This document shows, one piece after another, positions 1 to 5,104 of a stretch of DNA of 6,272 nt. The position numbers were made by a program, and so were the translations under genes. This DNA comes from CAJQQY01 sp964352225. Its GTDB lineage: Bacteria; Bacteroidota; Bacteroidia; Chitinophagales; Saprospiraceae. A model generated the notes under the pieces. It saw only the letters and a list, made by a program, of their open reading frames with translations, was not told the origin of the DNA and made no database searches. The stretch is taken from NCBI GenBank assembly GCA_964352225.1, contig CAYGRM010000391.1:1-6272 (forward strand), written 5' to 3'. Positions within the stretch are counted from its first letter, which is position 1. Each line of letters starts with the position of its first letter.

Positions 1-183
1 TTTTGATGGATTCTAGCTGCTTTTTTAATTTGAATAAATGAAATTCATTTTTTACTCATATTAGATATAATTAAATTTTAATAAAAAATAGGATTTTATA
101 ACCCTCATTTTGCATCTGACTTCGAAGAAAAAGATCGGAGAAAGTAACACCTTTTATTTCCACACTTCCAAAAAATGTAAATT
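1..183. other. AT-rich upstream region of the acetyltransferase gene
   Basis: This stretch has no open frame worth calling. It holds a perfect 7+1+7 palindrome at 36-50 (AAATGAA A TTCATTT), which could be an operator or a weak hairpin. An octamer TCATTTTG at about 107-114 differs at one base from the Bacteroidota -7 element TAnnTTTG, but no convincing -33 element sits at the right distance, so I do not call a promoter. The sequence just before the ATG at 184 is A/T-rich without a Shine-Dalgarno motif, which is normal for Bacteroidota. Confidence 0.4.
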
Positions 184-810
184 ATGAAATTTGAACTTTC
201 ATCGTATTTATTCCTAATAGACTCGGAAGACAAAAAAATCATCAACACTCTTTGCCTTGCATTTCAAGATAATGGTCGAATGCATGCTTTGATTGGAAAA
301 AAACGAAATGATTTTTCTAAAGGAATAAAAGCTGTAATTTCTTATTGCTATTTTATGGTTAAAAAAATTGGAGGTATTTTTACGTCCAAAGATCAATCAA
401 CTTTTTTGTTATTTTATCGAAAAAGTGAACATCATTTTACTATCAAGGACTGGCTAAATTATTTGTATTTAGCTTTTTTTGTGATTGGAGTAAGTCGTTT
501 AGGACAAGTTTTAAAACGTGAAAAATTGATTCGAAAAACAAGGTCTTTACAAATTCAAAAGCATGAAGATCAAGATTTTTTGTACGTTTGGTTTTTAGCA
601 CAAGAACAAGAATACAATGGCCTAGACGGATTGATGGAAGCAAAAGAATATATTTTTTCCAAAGGAAGAAATTTGAATTTACCGATTTATATGGAGACAA
701 CGGAAGAGCGATTGGTTCGTATTTATGAGCGTTTTGGTTTTGAATTTTACGATTATCGAGAAGATGATTCAATTGATTTGAGAGTGTGGTTTGGAAGATA
801 TATGGCCTAA
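184..810 (+). CDS. GNAT-like N-acetyltransferase (208 aa)
   Basis: Probable acyl-CoA-dependent N-acetyltransferase of the GNAT superfamily; the substrate cannot be predicted. The C-terminal third carries the recognisable part. A hydrophobic strand (LYVWFLAQEQ, about residues 133-142) is followed by NGLDGLMEAKEYIF, where the acetyl-CoA P-loop (Q/R-x-x-G-x-G/A) should lie. Next comes LPIYMETTEERLVRIYERFG, a classic GNAT motif B with the Y-E-R-F-G-F-E-F-Y ending. The P-loop is imperfect, with only the G-L-D-G part matching, so activity is uncertain. The N-terminal 130 residues match nothing I recognise. The protein is soluble, with no signal peptide. The start at 184 is the first ATG in frame. 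The desaturase gene begins 25 bases after the stop, so the two may be co-transcribed. A GNAT-fold protein without catalysis is the alternative. Confidence 0.78.
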   Translation: MKFELSSYLFLIDSEDKKIINTLCLAFQDNGRMHALIGKKRNDFSKGIKAVISYCYFMVKKIGGIFTSKDQSTFLLFYRKSEHHFTIKDWLNYLYLAFFVIGVSRLGQVLKREKLIRKTRSLQIQKHEDQDFLYVWFLAQEQEYNGLDGLMEAKEYIFSKGRNLNLPIYMETTEERLVRIYERFGFEFYDYREDDSIDLRVWFGRYMA

Positions 811-835
811 TTTTTTTTAATAAAATTTATCAGAA

Positions 836-1936
836 ATGAAAGAATTGAAATTTAAACATGACAAAGGTGATATTTTATTTTTAAAAACCTTGCGTAGGCG
901 AGTGAATCAATATTTTAAAGAAAATAAAATTGAGAAAACGGCAAATGGATTTGCCAAAGCGAAAGCGATATTTTTAGTGTTATTATATCTCTCAGTATTT
1001 ATTGCCATTTTTTTTTCAGAGACGATTTCACAATTATATTTTTGCTACGCAATCAGCGGAGTGTTGACCATTTTCGTTGCACTAAATATTGCTCACGATG
1101 CAGCGCATAATACTTTTTCAAAACATAATAGTATCAACAACTTTTTATTATACACTTTTGATTTTTTAGGAGCAAGTGGTTACATGTGGAGATTGAAACA
1201 TGTGCATTCTCATCATCCTCATGTCAATATTCCCAATATGGATGGCGATATTAAGCAAAGTAATTTAGTACGTATTTTTCCTAACTCACCCTACTTATCT
1301 TTTCATCGATACCAATATTTATACATGCCTATTTTATATCTTTTTTATACTTTAATCTGGTTAATGTTTCGAGATTTTAAAGATTATTTCCAAACAGATA
1401 TTAGCGGAAAACCTTCGATCAAACATCCAACAGCAGAATATGTAAAATTATTGTTAGGGAAAATAATTTTCGTTGGAAGGTTGATAATTTTGCCGACGAT
1501 TTTGTTACCATACTCATTTTCGCAAATTCTTTTGGGCTTTTTAATTTTTCATTTTTGTGCAAGTTATACTGTTGCTATGGCTTTGATTTCAGCACATGTT
1601 GGAGAGCATTCTGTTTATCCTGAACCTAATAAAAATGGAGAAATGTCGCAATCTTGGGTGAGGCATCAAATTGTTACGACTTGTGATTTTGCGACACATA
1701 ACAAAGTAATTACAAATTTATTTGGAGGGTTTAACCATCATGTAGTTCATCATTTATTTCCGAACATTTGTCATATTCATTATCCACAGCTAACTAAAAT
1801 TTTAGTAAAAACCTGTGATGAATTTGGGATGCCTTATTATGCTAACTCGACACTTTTTGATGCGGTGAAATCACATTTGAAATTTTTAAAAATTAGAAGT
1901 GTGCTGGAAGAGAAGGTGCCTTATTTGGAAATTTAA
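836..1936 (+). CDS. Membrane fatty acid desaturase (366 aa)
   Basis: Integral-membrane di-iron fatty acid desaturase of the FADS/linoleoyl-CoA (delta-6 or DesA-like) family. It introduces a double bond into an acyl chain, probably tuning membrane fluidity. All three histidine boxes are present: H87-D-A-A-H91; H122-V-H-S-H126-H127 with a further H129; and H302-V-V-H305-H306, followed by LFPNICHIHYP, which is typical of the family. In box 3 the usual Q-I-E-H-H is H-V-V-H-H, still an accepted form. Hydrophobic segments lie near residues 44-62, 65-84, 160-178, 207-226 and 229-252. No N-terminal cytochrome b5 domain is present, so electrons must come from a separate carrier. The length is normal and the frame intact. 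The ATG at 836 follows an AT-rich leader and lies 25 bases after the upstream gene. Regiospecificity cannot be read from sequence. Confidence 0.93.
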   Translation: MKELKFKHDKGDILFLKTLRRRVNQYFKENKIEKTANGFAKAKAIFLVLLYLSVFIAIFFSETISQLYFCYAISGVLTIFVALNIAHDAAHNTFSKHNSINNFLLYTFDFLGASGYMWRLKHVHSHHPHVNIPNMDGDIKQSNLVRIFPNSPYLSFHRYQYLYMPILYLFYTLIWLMFRDFKDYFQTDISGKPSIKHPTAEYVKLLLGKIIFVGRLIILPTILLPYSFSQILLGFLIFHFCASYTVAMALISAHVGEHSVYPEPNKNGEMSQSWVRHQIVTTCDFATHNKVITNLFGGFNHHVVHHLFPNICHIHYPQLTKILVKTCDEFGMPYYANSTLFDAVKSHLKFLKIRSVLEEKVPYLEI

Positions 1937-1955
1937 TTTTATTACCTGTTTCATT

Positions 1956-2000
1956 AAAAAAAAGAAAAAAGTGATGCTGACTTTCACCAACCTCACTTTT
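1956..2000 (-). terminator. Terminator at the end of the tRNA array
   Basis: On the minus strand, an outer stem AAAAGTGA/TCACTTTT (1993-2000 with 1967-1974) encloses an inner stem GTTGG/TCAGC (1987-1991 with 1976-1980) and a six-base loop. It is followed by a long U tract interrupted by one C (A run at 1956-1970 on the plus strand). It lies 37 bases downstream of the last tRNA, Glu, so it is well placed to end the array transcript. On the plus strand the same hairpin has only a four-T tail, but it could also serve the desaturase gene, whose stop is at 1936. Confidence 0.85.
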
Positions 2001-2036
2001 AATAAAACCAACTTTTTCTTTATTAACAATATCTAG

Positions 2037-2110
2037 TACTCCTGACGGGGTTCGAACCCGCAATCTCTGCCGTGAAAGGGCAACGACTTAACCAGTTTGT
2101 CCACAGGAGC
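2037..2110 (-). tRNA. tRNA-Glu(TTC)
   Basis: Last tRNA of the array, 74 nt. The acceptor GCTCCTG/CAGGAGT closes with a G1-U72 wobble, and the discriminator is A. The anticodon arm is TTGCC CTTTCAC GGCAG, anticodon TTC (GAA/GAG codons). The T arm is GCGGG TTCGAAC CCCGT. CCA is not encoded; the trailer begins CTA. The array terminator follows 37 bases downstream. Confidence 0.95.
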
Positions 2111-2113
2111 GGA

Positions 2114-2243
2114 TTGGGAATATCGAATATCCAACAAGGATTTATGATTTGAGAAGTTTGACGATACTTCTCAAAGTAAGATCTTTACAATCATCGTCAA
2201 AATTCTCAAATCCTTGTTCTCAAATCGATATTCGATACTCCCA
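2114..2243. repeat. Long imperfect palindrome, family B copy 1
   Basis: The left arm begins at 2114 with a 27-base block (TTGGGAATATCG then AATATCCAACAAGGA) that occurs identically at 4498-4524. The right arm (2193-2243) returns its complement with small insertions, for example GAGAAGTTTGACGAT (2151-2165) against ATCGTCAAAATTCTC (2193-2207), 14 of 15 paired. It fills almost the whole gap between the Trp and Glu tRNAs. There is no coding content. It is probably a dispersed hairpin-forming repeat. Confidence 0.85.
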
Positions 2244-2246
2244 CAG

Positions 2247-2317
2247 CGAGAGTATAAGGATTCGAACCTTAGCGTAACGGTTTTGGAGACCATCCGACAC
2301 AGCCTACGCTTACTCCC
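2247..2317 (-). tRNA. tRNA-Trp(CCA), eroded D arm
   Basis: 71 nt. The acceptor GGGAGTA/TACTCTC and discriminator G fit tryptophan. The anticodon arm is ATGGT CTCCAAA ACCGT, anticodon CCA (UGG codon). The T arm TAAGG TTCGAAT CCTTA is intact. The D region (AGCGTAGGCTGTGTCGG) does not form a normal four-pair stem. Position 8 is A instead of U, and at best GCG pairs with TGT by two wobbles. Function is plausible but weakened. The trailer begins CTG. Confidence 0.87.
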
Positions 2318-2340
2318 ATTTCTCAATAAAGATGTCTTTG

Positions 2341-2411
2341 TCATCTTGCTAGGACTCGAACCTAGACCACAACATTCAAAGTGTTGTATGCTGCCTTTAC
2401 ACCACAAGACT
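2341..2411 (-). tRNA. tRNA-Gln(TTG)
   Basis: 71 nt. The anticodon arm is CAACA CTTTGAA TGTTG, anticodon TTG (CAA/CAG). The D arm GTG TAAAGGCAG CAT has the three-pair form common in Gln tRNAs. The T arm CTAGG TTCGAGT CCTAG is perfect. In the acceptor AGTCTTG/CAAGATG positions 1 and 72 form an A-G mismatch; a weak first pair is usual in bacterial Gln tRNAs. The discriminator reads A, where G is usual. The trailer begins CAA. Confidence 0.93.
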
Positions 2412-2422
2412 ATTTAGTCTTG
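2405..2422. repeat. Perfect 18-base palindrome at the 5' end of tRNA-Gln
   Basis: CAAGACTA TT TAGTCTTG is a perfect 8+2+8 palindrome. Half of it is the 5' acceptor strand of tRNA-Gln. In the precursor, the leader CAAGACTA could pair with the acceptor 5' strand, in competition with the real 3' strand CAAGATG. The leader half resembles the tRNA's own 3' end. Confidence 0.7.
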
Positions 2423-2455
2423 TTGCTGGATTTCATTTTTCATACTTATAAATTT

Positions 2456-2563
2456 ATTCTTAGATAAGTCCTGCGCCTTAAGTCAAGTTAAAATTGAAAT
2501 CAACATTTCTGCTAGTCATTTTTTATTCCAATTTTAACTTGACCGCAGGACTTATCTAAGAAT
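2456..2563. repeat. Structured palindrome, family A copy 1
   Basis: The outer arms 2456-2475 and 2544-2563 are perfectly complementary over 20 bases. A six-base one-sided bulge (CCTTAA, 2476-2481) follows. An inner stem of 15 pairs comes next (GTCAAGTTAAAATTG, 2482-2496, with 2529-2543), capped by a loop near 2500-2524 that contains GCTAGTC. Related copies are at 2931-3032 and 5668-5775. This copy lies between the Met and Gln tRNAs. Confidence 0.9.
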
Positions 2564-2578
2564 GAGAAAAAAATTTAG

Positions 2579-2651
2579 TTGCGAAGAGGGGATTCGAACC
2601 CCTAGCTTAGGGTTATGAGCCCCAAATGTTAAACCGTTACACTACCTCGCA
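2579..2651 (-). tRNA. tRNA-Met(CAT), initiator-like anticodon arm
   Basis: 73 nt. The anticodon arm is TGGGG CTCATAA CCCTA, anticodon CAT. G29-G30-G31 paired with C39-C40-C41, together with loop CTCATAA, is the hallmark of initiator tRNAs. The acceptor TGCGAGG/CTTCGCA begins with a weak U1-A72 pair rather than the C1-A72 mismatch of bacterial initiators. The D arm GTG..CAT is a short type not seen in E. coli fMet. The T arm AGGGG TTCGAAT CCCCT is perfect. It is the only CAT tRNA here. An elongator Met or a lysidine-modified Ile tRNA are the alternatives, the latter unlikely next to an Ile(TAT). Confidence 0.94.
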
Positions 2652-2658
2652 TTATTAG

Positions 2659-2730
2659 TGGCAACATGGGAATCGAACCCTACCCTCTGGTTTTTCAGAC
2701 CAACGCTCTCACCTGGTGAGCTATGTCGCC
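2659..2730 (-). tRNA. tRNA-Phe(GAA), T stem short by one base
   Basis: 72 nt. The acceptor GGCGACA/TGTTGCC is complete and the discriminator is A. The D arm GCTC..GAGC is normal. The anticodon arm is TTGGT CTGAAAA ACCAG, anticodon GAA (UUY). The T-stem 3' strand is only CCCA before the acceptor begins, against TAGGG on the 5' side, so one base appears deleted and an A must bulge. It ends seven bases before the Met gene. The trailer begins CTA. Confidence 0.92.
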
Positions 2731-2758
2731 AAATATTATAACAATATATTTACATTCG

Positions 2759-2832
2759 TCTTGACGGACAGACTCGAACTGTCATCTTACTGCATATAAG
2801 GCAGCAGCTCTAACCAATTGAGCTACATCAAG
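2759..2832 (-). tRNA. tRNA-Ile(TAT)
   Basis: 74 nt with all stems intact. The acceptor is CTTGATG/CGTCAAG with discriminator A. The D arm is GCTC AATTGGTTA GAGC. The anticodon arm is GCTGC CTTATAT GCAGT, and the T arm is GACAG TTCGAGT CTGTC. The anticodon TAT reads AUA directly. Most bacteria instead read AUA with a CAU tRNA converted by lysidine synthase TilS, so an encoded UAU anticodon is uncommon. The first pair C1-G72 is also unusual. The trailer begins CGA. Confidence 0.95.
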
Positions 2833-2838
2833 ATTACG

Positions 2839-2911
2839 TTCTGTCAAGTGGAATCGAACCACTATCCTCTGCGCCACAAACAGATATTCTAACCAATTAA
2901 ACTATGACAGA
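2839..2911 (-). tRNA. tRNA-His(GTG) without encoded G-1:C73
   Basis: 73 nt. The acceptor TCTGTCA/TGACAGA has seven perfect pairs. The D stem GTTT/GAAT is weak. The anticodon arm is TCTGT TTGTGGC GCAGA, anticodon GTG (CAY). The T arm AGTGG TTCGATT CCACT is perfect. The base before position 1 is A and the discriminator is A. The G-1:C73 pair that bacterial HisRS normally requires is therefore absent. The trailer begins CGT. Confidence 0.92.
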
Positions 2912-2930
2912 TTTTAATGCTTTTTCATTT

Positions 2931-3032
2931 TCTTAGATCAATTCTGTGTTTTAAGTCAGGCAAAAATTAAAATCAACACTTCCGTTGGTCGTTTTTTATT
3001 TCATTTTTTATCTGACCACAGAATTATTCTAA
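2931..3032. repeat. Structured palindrome, family A copy 2
   Basis: Same architecture as the copy at 2456-2563. The outer stem TTAGATCAATTCTGTG pairs with CACAGAATTATTCTAA (3017-3032). A one-sided bulge TTTTAA follows. The inner stem begins GTCAGG and pairs with a strand ending CTGAC at 3016. The loop contains GTTGGTC where copies 1 and 3 have GCTAGTC. The outer-stem sequence differs from copy 1 while pairing is kept. It lies between the large RNA candidate and tRNA-His. Confidence 0.85.
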
Positions 3033-3094
3033 AAGGGATATTTTTTTTTAAAACAATACATTTACGTATTATTATATTTCGTTTTTTAGAAAAA

Positions 3095-4020
3095 AAGAAC
3101 TTGAGAATACAGTCTTTTGTGGACAAACTTTACACAGATTATGGTCGATGTTGCTGCATCAACGTTCCTGTGGTTTCCACTTCGCCCTGTTGCCAGATTG
3201 AAGTATAAGTCCAATGCCTTTTTTGTTTCCGAAGAAACTACGTTGCAATTGATCGGCACCTTAGACGTGGCCTGTATAGCGGCTCTTTGTCCGCCCTTTA
3301 CAGCTACGAGGGTTGGCTCCCCCACCATTAACAGCCGTCCCGATTCCTCGGGAGGGTCTGATCGAATGTGCACCATGTACAAGAACCTTGCGGGCACTCG
3401 TACCCCATATTTTTCAATGGGTTTAGGCATCTACTACATTGCAACGCCCGAGACTTTCGCTTTTTCTTTTTTGGAAAACGGTTTTACAGACCATCGCAAA
3501 AAGTGTCTGGACATTCGAAAGAAGTGTCTCGGGTATGGCTCCGTAGATTTTCGCCTACAGAATACCAAAACTCCTTCCTGCAAACCTCGCGGTTCACGAT
3601 ATTTCAGGATAACGATTCGTTGCCAAACGGATACCCTTGATACTGAATCACGCTATCATAAAAGTGGATAACAATTATGTAACATTAATTCTACAACTTT
3701 CCCTATTGATGTCTCCACCTCAACTTCGATGTCCTTCTCGAAGTATGTTGATCCCCTTCCCTCAGCGGTCGCCCCTAGGAATTGAATGCAACACGATAGT
3801 TGCTTGCTTACTCAAACTTCTCTAAAAAAAAGTTCCCAATGCCGTTACTTCAACATCAGATTTATCCCAGTTACCCGGTTTATTTAAGGACAGTAAGCTG
3901 CCCCGACTTTAGTAAGTGCAAGCACTAACTATCATCGATTTTCTTTCATTACCTACCATATCGGTAGGCAGGTTCAATGAACATTATTCGTTTGACGATC
4001 TCTCATACAACTTGAATATC
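3095..4020 (-). ncRNA. Candidate large structured non-coding RNA inside the tRNA array
   Basis: About 0.93 kb without a tRNA or a credible gene, between Ile(GAT) and His, on the strand of the tRNAs. Ends are approximate; a T7 tract on the minus strand (3090-3096) may mark the 3' end. Helices seen: GTTTC-UUCG-GAAAC (3225-3238) and CCCGA-GGAA-TCGGG (3339-3352). These form the stable UUCG and GNRA-type tetraloops only when the minus strand is transcribed. Others are GTGG-AAA-CCAC (3170-3180), a long-range helix CCCGAGAC/GTCTCGGG (3526-3533 with 3447-3454), ACTTCGA/TCGAAGT (3723-3729 with 3738-3744) and GCAAC/GTTGC (3788-3803). It looks visibly richer in G and C than the flanking spacers. No tmRNA, RNase P or SRP RNA signature was found. 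Position in a tRNA array recalls the large GOLLD and ROOL RNAs of phages, but that is context only; I see no recognised motif. Confidence 0.68.
3952..3972. repeat. Small palindromic repeat, family C, inside the RNA candidate
   Basis: A 21-base copy of the family found in four tRNA T arms. On the minus strand it reads CCTGCCTACC then GATATGGTAGG, with CCTGCC able to pair with GGTAGG. It sits at the tip of a further stem, TTCATT/AATGAA (3945-3950 with 3975-3980), so it extends a hairpin of the RNA candidate. Confidence 0.75.
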
Positions 4021-4025
4021 TTCTG

Positions 4026-4098
4026 TTCCGAAGGATGGATTCGAACCATCAGCCTCCCGCGTATCAGGCGATTGCGCTAACCGTTGCGCCACATCGGA
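4026..4098 (-). tRNA. tRNA-Ile(GAT)
   Basis: 73 nt. The acceptor TCCGATG/CTTCGGA has one T-T mismatch (6-67) and discriminator A. The D arm GCGC AACGGTTA GCGC is normal. The anticodon arm is ATCGC CTGATAC GCGGG with an A-G mismatch at 27-43; anticodon GAT (AUU/AUC). The T arm GATGG TTCGAAT CCATC is perfect. Together with Ile(TAT) it covers all three Ile codons. The trailer begins CAG and runs into the large RNA candidate. Confidence 0.94.
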
Positions 4099-4136
4099 TT
4101 GTTTATGGAAAATATTCTAACAATACTTTCACATGG

Positions 4137-4209
4137 AGCCGGTAACCGGTCTCGAACCGATAATCTCTTGATTACAAATCAAGTGCAATACCTATTATGC
4201 TATACCGAC
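4137..4209 (-). tRNA. tRNA-Thr(TGT), CCA encoded
   Basis: 73 nt plus CCA. The acceptor is GTCGGTA/TACCGGC with discriminator U. The D arm is GCA TAATAGGTAT TGC. The anticodon arm is CTTGA TTTGTAA TCAAG, anticodon TGT, which would read ACN by U34 wobble. The T arm is ATCGG TTCGAGA CCGGT. This is the only tRNA of the 23 with CCA directly after the discriminator (4134-4136). Confidence 0.95.
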
Positions 4210-4214
4210 TTTTG

Positions 4215-4287
4215 CGACTTGAGTAGGACTCGAACCTACAATCTGCACTTTAACGGAGTGCTGCATTACCAATTTAGCTATCAAGTC
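4215..4287 (-). tRNA. tRNA-Asn(GTT) with C33
   Basis: 73 nt. The acceptor GACTTGA/TCAAGTC and T arm GTAGG TTCGAGT CCTAC are perfect; the discriminator is G. The anticodon arm is GCACT CCGTTAA AGTGC, anticodon GTT (AAY), but position 33 is C instead of the nearly universal U33 that makes the anticodon turn. The D stem keeps only two pairs (GC..GC). It lies five bases upstream of Thr. The trailer begins CAA. Confidence 0.92.
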
Positions 4288-4305
4288 ATTTTCAAAAAAA
4301 AATCG

Positions 4306-4399
4306 TAGCAATGGTGAGATTCAAACCTGTCCGTCGACAAGCAGGCTCACAACCTTCTCCGTGTAAAAGAGCTGCGCTGAGCCATTGCGCCACATCGCT
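4306..4399 (-). tRNA. tRNA-Val(TAC) with 20-nt insert in the T arm
   Basis: 94 nt, or 74 without the insert. The acceptor is AGCGATG/CATTGCT with discriminator A. The D arm is GCGC AATGGCTCA GCGC. The anticodon arm is GCTCT TTTACAC GGAGA (G-A mismatch at 27-43), anticodon TAC, reading GUN. The T stem GTGAG/CTCAC is intact, but a 20-base palindrome lies between position 53 and the T loop TTTGAAT. The loop itself has T in place of C56, which is normally invariant. The trailer begins CGA. Confidence 0.9.
4326..4345 (-). repeat. Family C palindrome in tRNA-Val T arm
   Basis: On the tRNA strand the insert reads CCTGCTTGTCGACGGACAGG. It begins CCTG, ends CAGG, and can fold on itself. It separates GAG of the T stem from the T loop. 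It is the most diverged of the three inserts at this junction. Confidence 0.88.
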
Positions 4400-4420
4400 A
4401 TTTTCAAAACATTTTTTTAG

Positions 4421-4494
4421 AGTGCACGATTGGATTCGAACCAACACATTCGAGATTTGCAGTCTCGCCCCTTATCCAGTTTGGGTACATGCAC
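4421..4494 (-). tRNA. tRNA-Cys(GCA)
   Basis: 74 nt. The acceptor is GTGCATG/CGTGCAC with discriminator U, the key CysRS identity base. The anticodon arm CGAGA CTGCAAA TCTCG is perfect, anticodon GCA (UGY). The D stem is CCC/GGG. The T arm is GTTGG TTCGAAT CCAAT. One of the least eroded tRNAs here. The trailer begins CTA. Confidence 0.96.
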
Positions 4495-4497
4495 TTT

Positions 4498-4607
4498 TTG
4501 GGAATATCGAATATCCAACAAGGAATGATGAATATCCAAGGAACTACCAAAACAACTTTTTACAAAATTGGAAATTGGTTATACCTTGTTGAATATTGGA
4601 TATTCCC
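4498..4607. repeat. Long imperfect palindrome, family B copy 2
   Basis: The left arm 4498-4524 is identical over 27 bases to 2114-2140. The right arm (about 4583-4607, CCTTGTTGAATATTGG then ATATTCCCC) is its complement with about two mismatches. The middle (AATTGG and TTGG against CCAA blocks) is also partly self-complementary but differs from copy 1. It fills the gap between the Lys and Cys tRNAs. Confidence 0.87.
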
Positions 4608-4611
4608 CTTG

Positions 4612-4685
4612 TTACCCCGATGGGACTCGAACCCATAACCTGCGGTTTAAAAGACCGCTACTCTAGCCAGTTGAGCTACGAGGTA
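4612..4685 (-). tRNA. tRNA-Lys(TTT)
   Basis: 74 nt. The acceptor TACCTCG/CGGGGTA opens with U1-A72; the discriminator is A. The D arm is GCTC AACTGGCTA GAGT. The anticodon arm GCGGT CTTTTAA ACCGC is perfect, anticodon TTT (AAR). The T arm ATGGG TTCGAGT CCCAT is perfect. The 3' end lies only a few bases from the right arm of the family B palindrome. The trailer begins CAA. Confidence 0.96.
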
Positions 4686-4698
4686 ATAATTGAATCAG

Positions 4699-4785
4699 CG
4701 GAAGAGGTGGGAGTCGAACCCACACGAGTCGTTAGCTCCTAACTGTTTTCAAGACAGCGACCACCGCCCTTTGGCTTGCCCTTCC
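4699..4785 (-). tRNA. tRNA-Ser(TGA), class II
   Basis: 87 nt. The acceptor is GGAAGGG/CTCTTCC with discriminator G, normal for Ser. The anticodon arm is GCTGT CTTGAAA ACAGT, anticodon TGA, reading UCN. The long variable arm contains GAG CTAACGA CTC. The T arm GTGGG TTCGACT CCCAC is perfect. The D stem is short (GCC/GGT). Position 8 is C rather than U. The trailer begins CTG. Confidence 0.95.
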
Positions 4786-4803
4786 TTTTGAATTTTCGTA
4801 CAG

Positions 4804-4892
4804 AGGAGAACAAGGGGATTGAACCCTCACCTCAACGAATCGAGGACTCGCTTAGCAGGCGAGCGCAGCAAACCAGTATCTGCCTATTCTCC
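4804..4892 (-). tRNA. tRNA-Ser(GCT), class II
   Basis: 89 nt. The acceptor is GGAGAAT/GTTCTCC. The D arm is GCAG..CTGC. The anticodon arm CTCGC CTGCTAA GCGAG is perfect, anticodon GCT (AGY). A strong variable arm CCTC GATTCGTT GAGG is present. The T arm is GAGGG TTCAATC CCCTT. The discriminator is U where Ser tRNAs usually carry G. The trailer begins CTG. Confidence 0.95.
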
Positions 4893-5014
4893 TTTTTTTT
4901 CGTTACACGTTTTACGATGGACGTTTTACGTTTCCCCATCACGCTTTATTTAGAATAAAATCTATTTTTCAAATCTGACTTTTCAGATTTTATATTTTCA
5001 GATTTTGTATTTTG
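4893..5014. other. AT-rich spacer between Ser(GCT) and Gly
   Basis: No gene. It holds two copies of ACGTTTTACG (4907-4916, 4921-4930), an 8-pair hairpin AAATCTGA-CTTT-TCAGATTT (4971-4990), and a near-tandem repeat of TTTTCAGATTTT with period 16 (from 4980 and 4996). The hairpin could be a weak terminator or processing site, but no clean U tract follows it on the minus strand. Confidence 0.55.
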
Positions 5015-5085
5015 AGCGAACAATCGGATTCGAACCGATATACCCTGATTGGAAGCCAGGAATTCTGCCGTTGAACTATGCTCGC
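5015..5085 (-). tRNA. tRNA-Gly(TCC)
   Basis: 71 nt. The acceptor is GCGAGCA/TGTTCGC with discriminator U, usual for Gly. The D arm is GTTC AACGGCA GAAT. The anticodon arm is CCTGG CTTCCAA TCAGG, anticodon TCC. As the only Gly tRNA in the array it would read all GGN by wobble. The T arm ATCGG TTCGAAT CCGAT is perfect. The trailer begins CAA. Confidence 0.96.
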
Positions 5086-5104
5086 TTTTTTTCAAAAAAT
5101 ATAG

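Noticed and set aside
184..810. Minus-strand frames opposite the acetyltransferase (214-396 and 443-772)
   Set aside because: They are low-complexity shadows of the plus-strand gene, which has a recognisable GNAT C-terminus.
2171..2417. Short open frames across the Trp and Gln tRNAs on both strands
   Set aside because: They are translations of tRNA genes and of the palindrome arm. The same applies to frames across 4084-4308, 4311-4592, 4776-4958, 4946-5327 and 5768-6016.
2456..2563. Family A palindrome as a MITE with target-site duplication
   Set aside because: No matching direct repeats flank any of the three copies, and the one-sided bulge and changing outer arms do not fit a simple terminal-inverted-repeat element.
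3086..3430. Minus-strand open frame of 114 codons inside the large RNA candidate
   Set aside because: It overlaps strong RNA hairpins (UUCG and GNRA-type tetraloops) and a competing 184-codon frame on the other strand. It matches no protein family I can name and has no clear upstream signal. A dN/dS test on homologues would settle it.
3117..3671. Plus-strand open frame of 184 codons
   Set aside because: It opens opposite the tRNA direction, has no domain or motif, and its composition follows the RNA helices rather than codon use of the two real genes.
3095..4020. tmRNA, RNase P RNA or SRP RNA as the identity of the RNA candidate
   Set aside because: No tRNA-like end with a T loop, no GAGGAAAGTCC-type RNase P core and no SRP Alu or helix 8 motif were visible on either strand.
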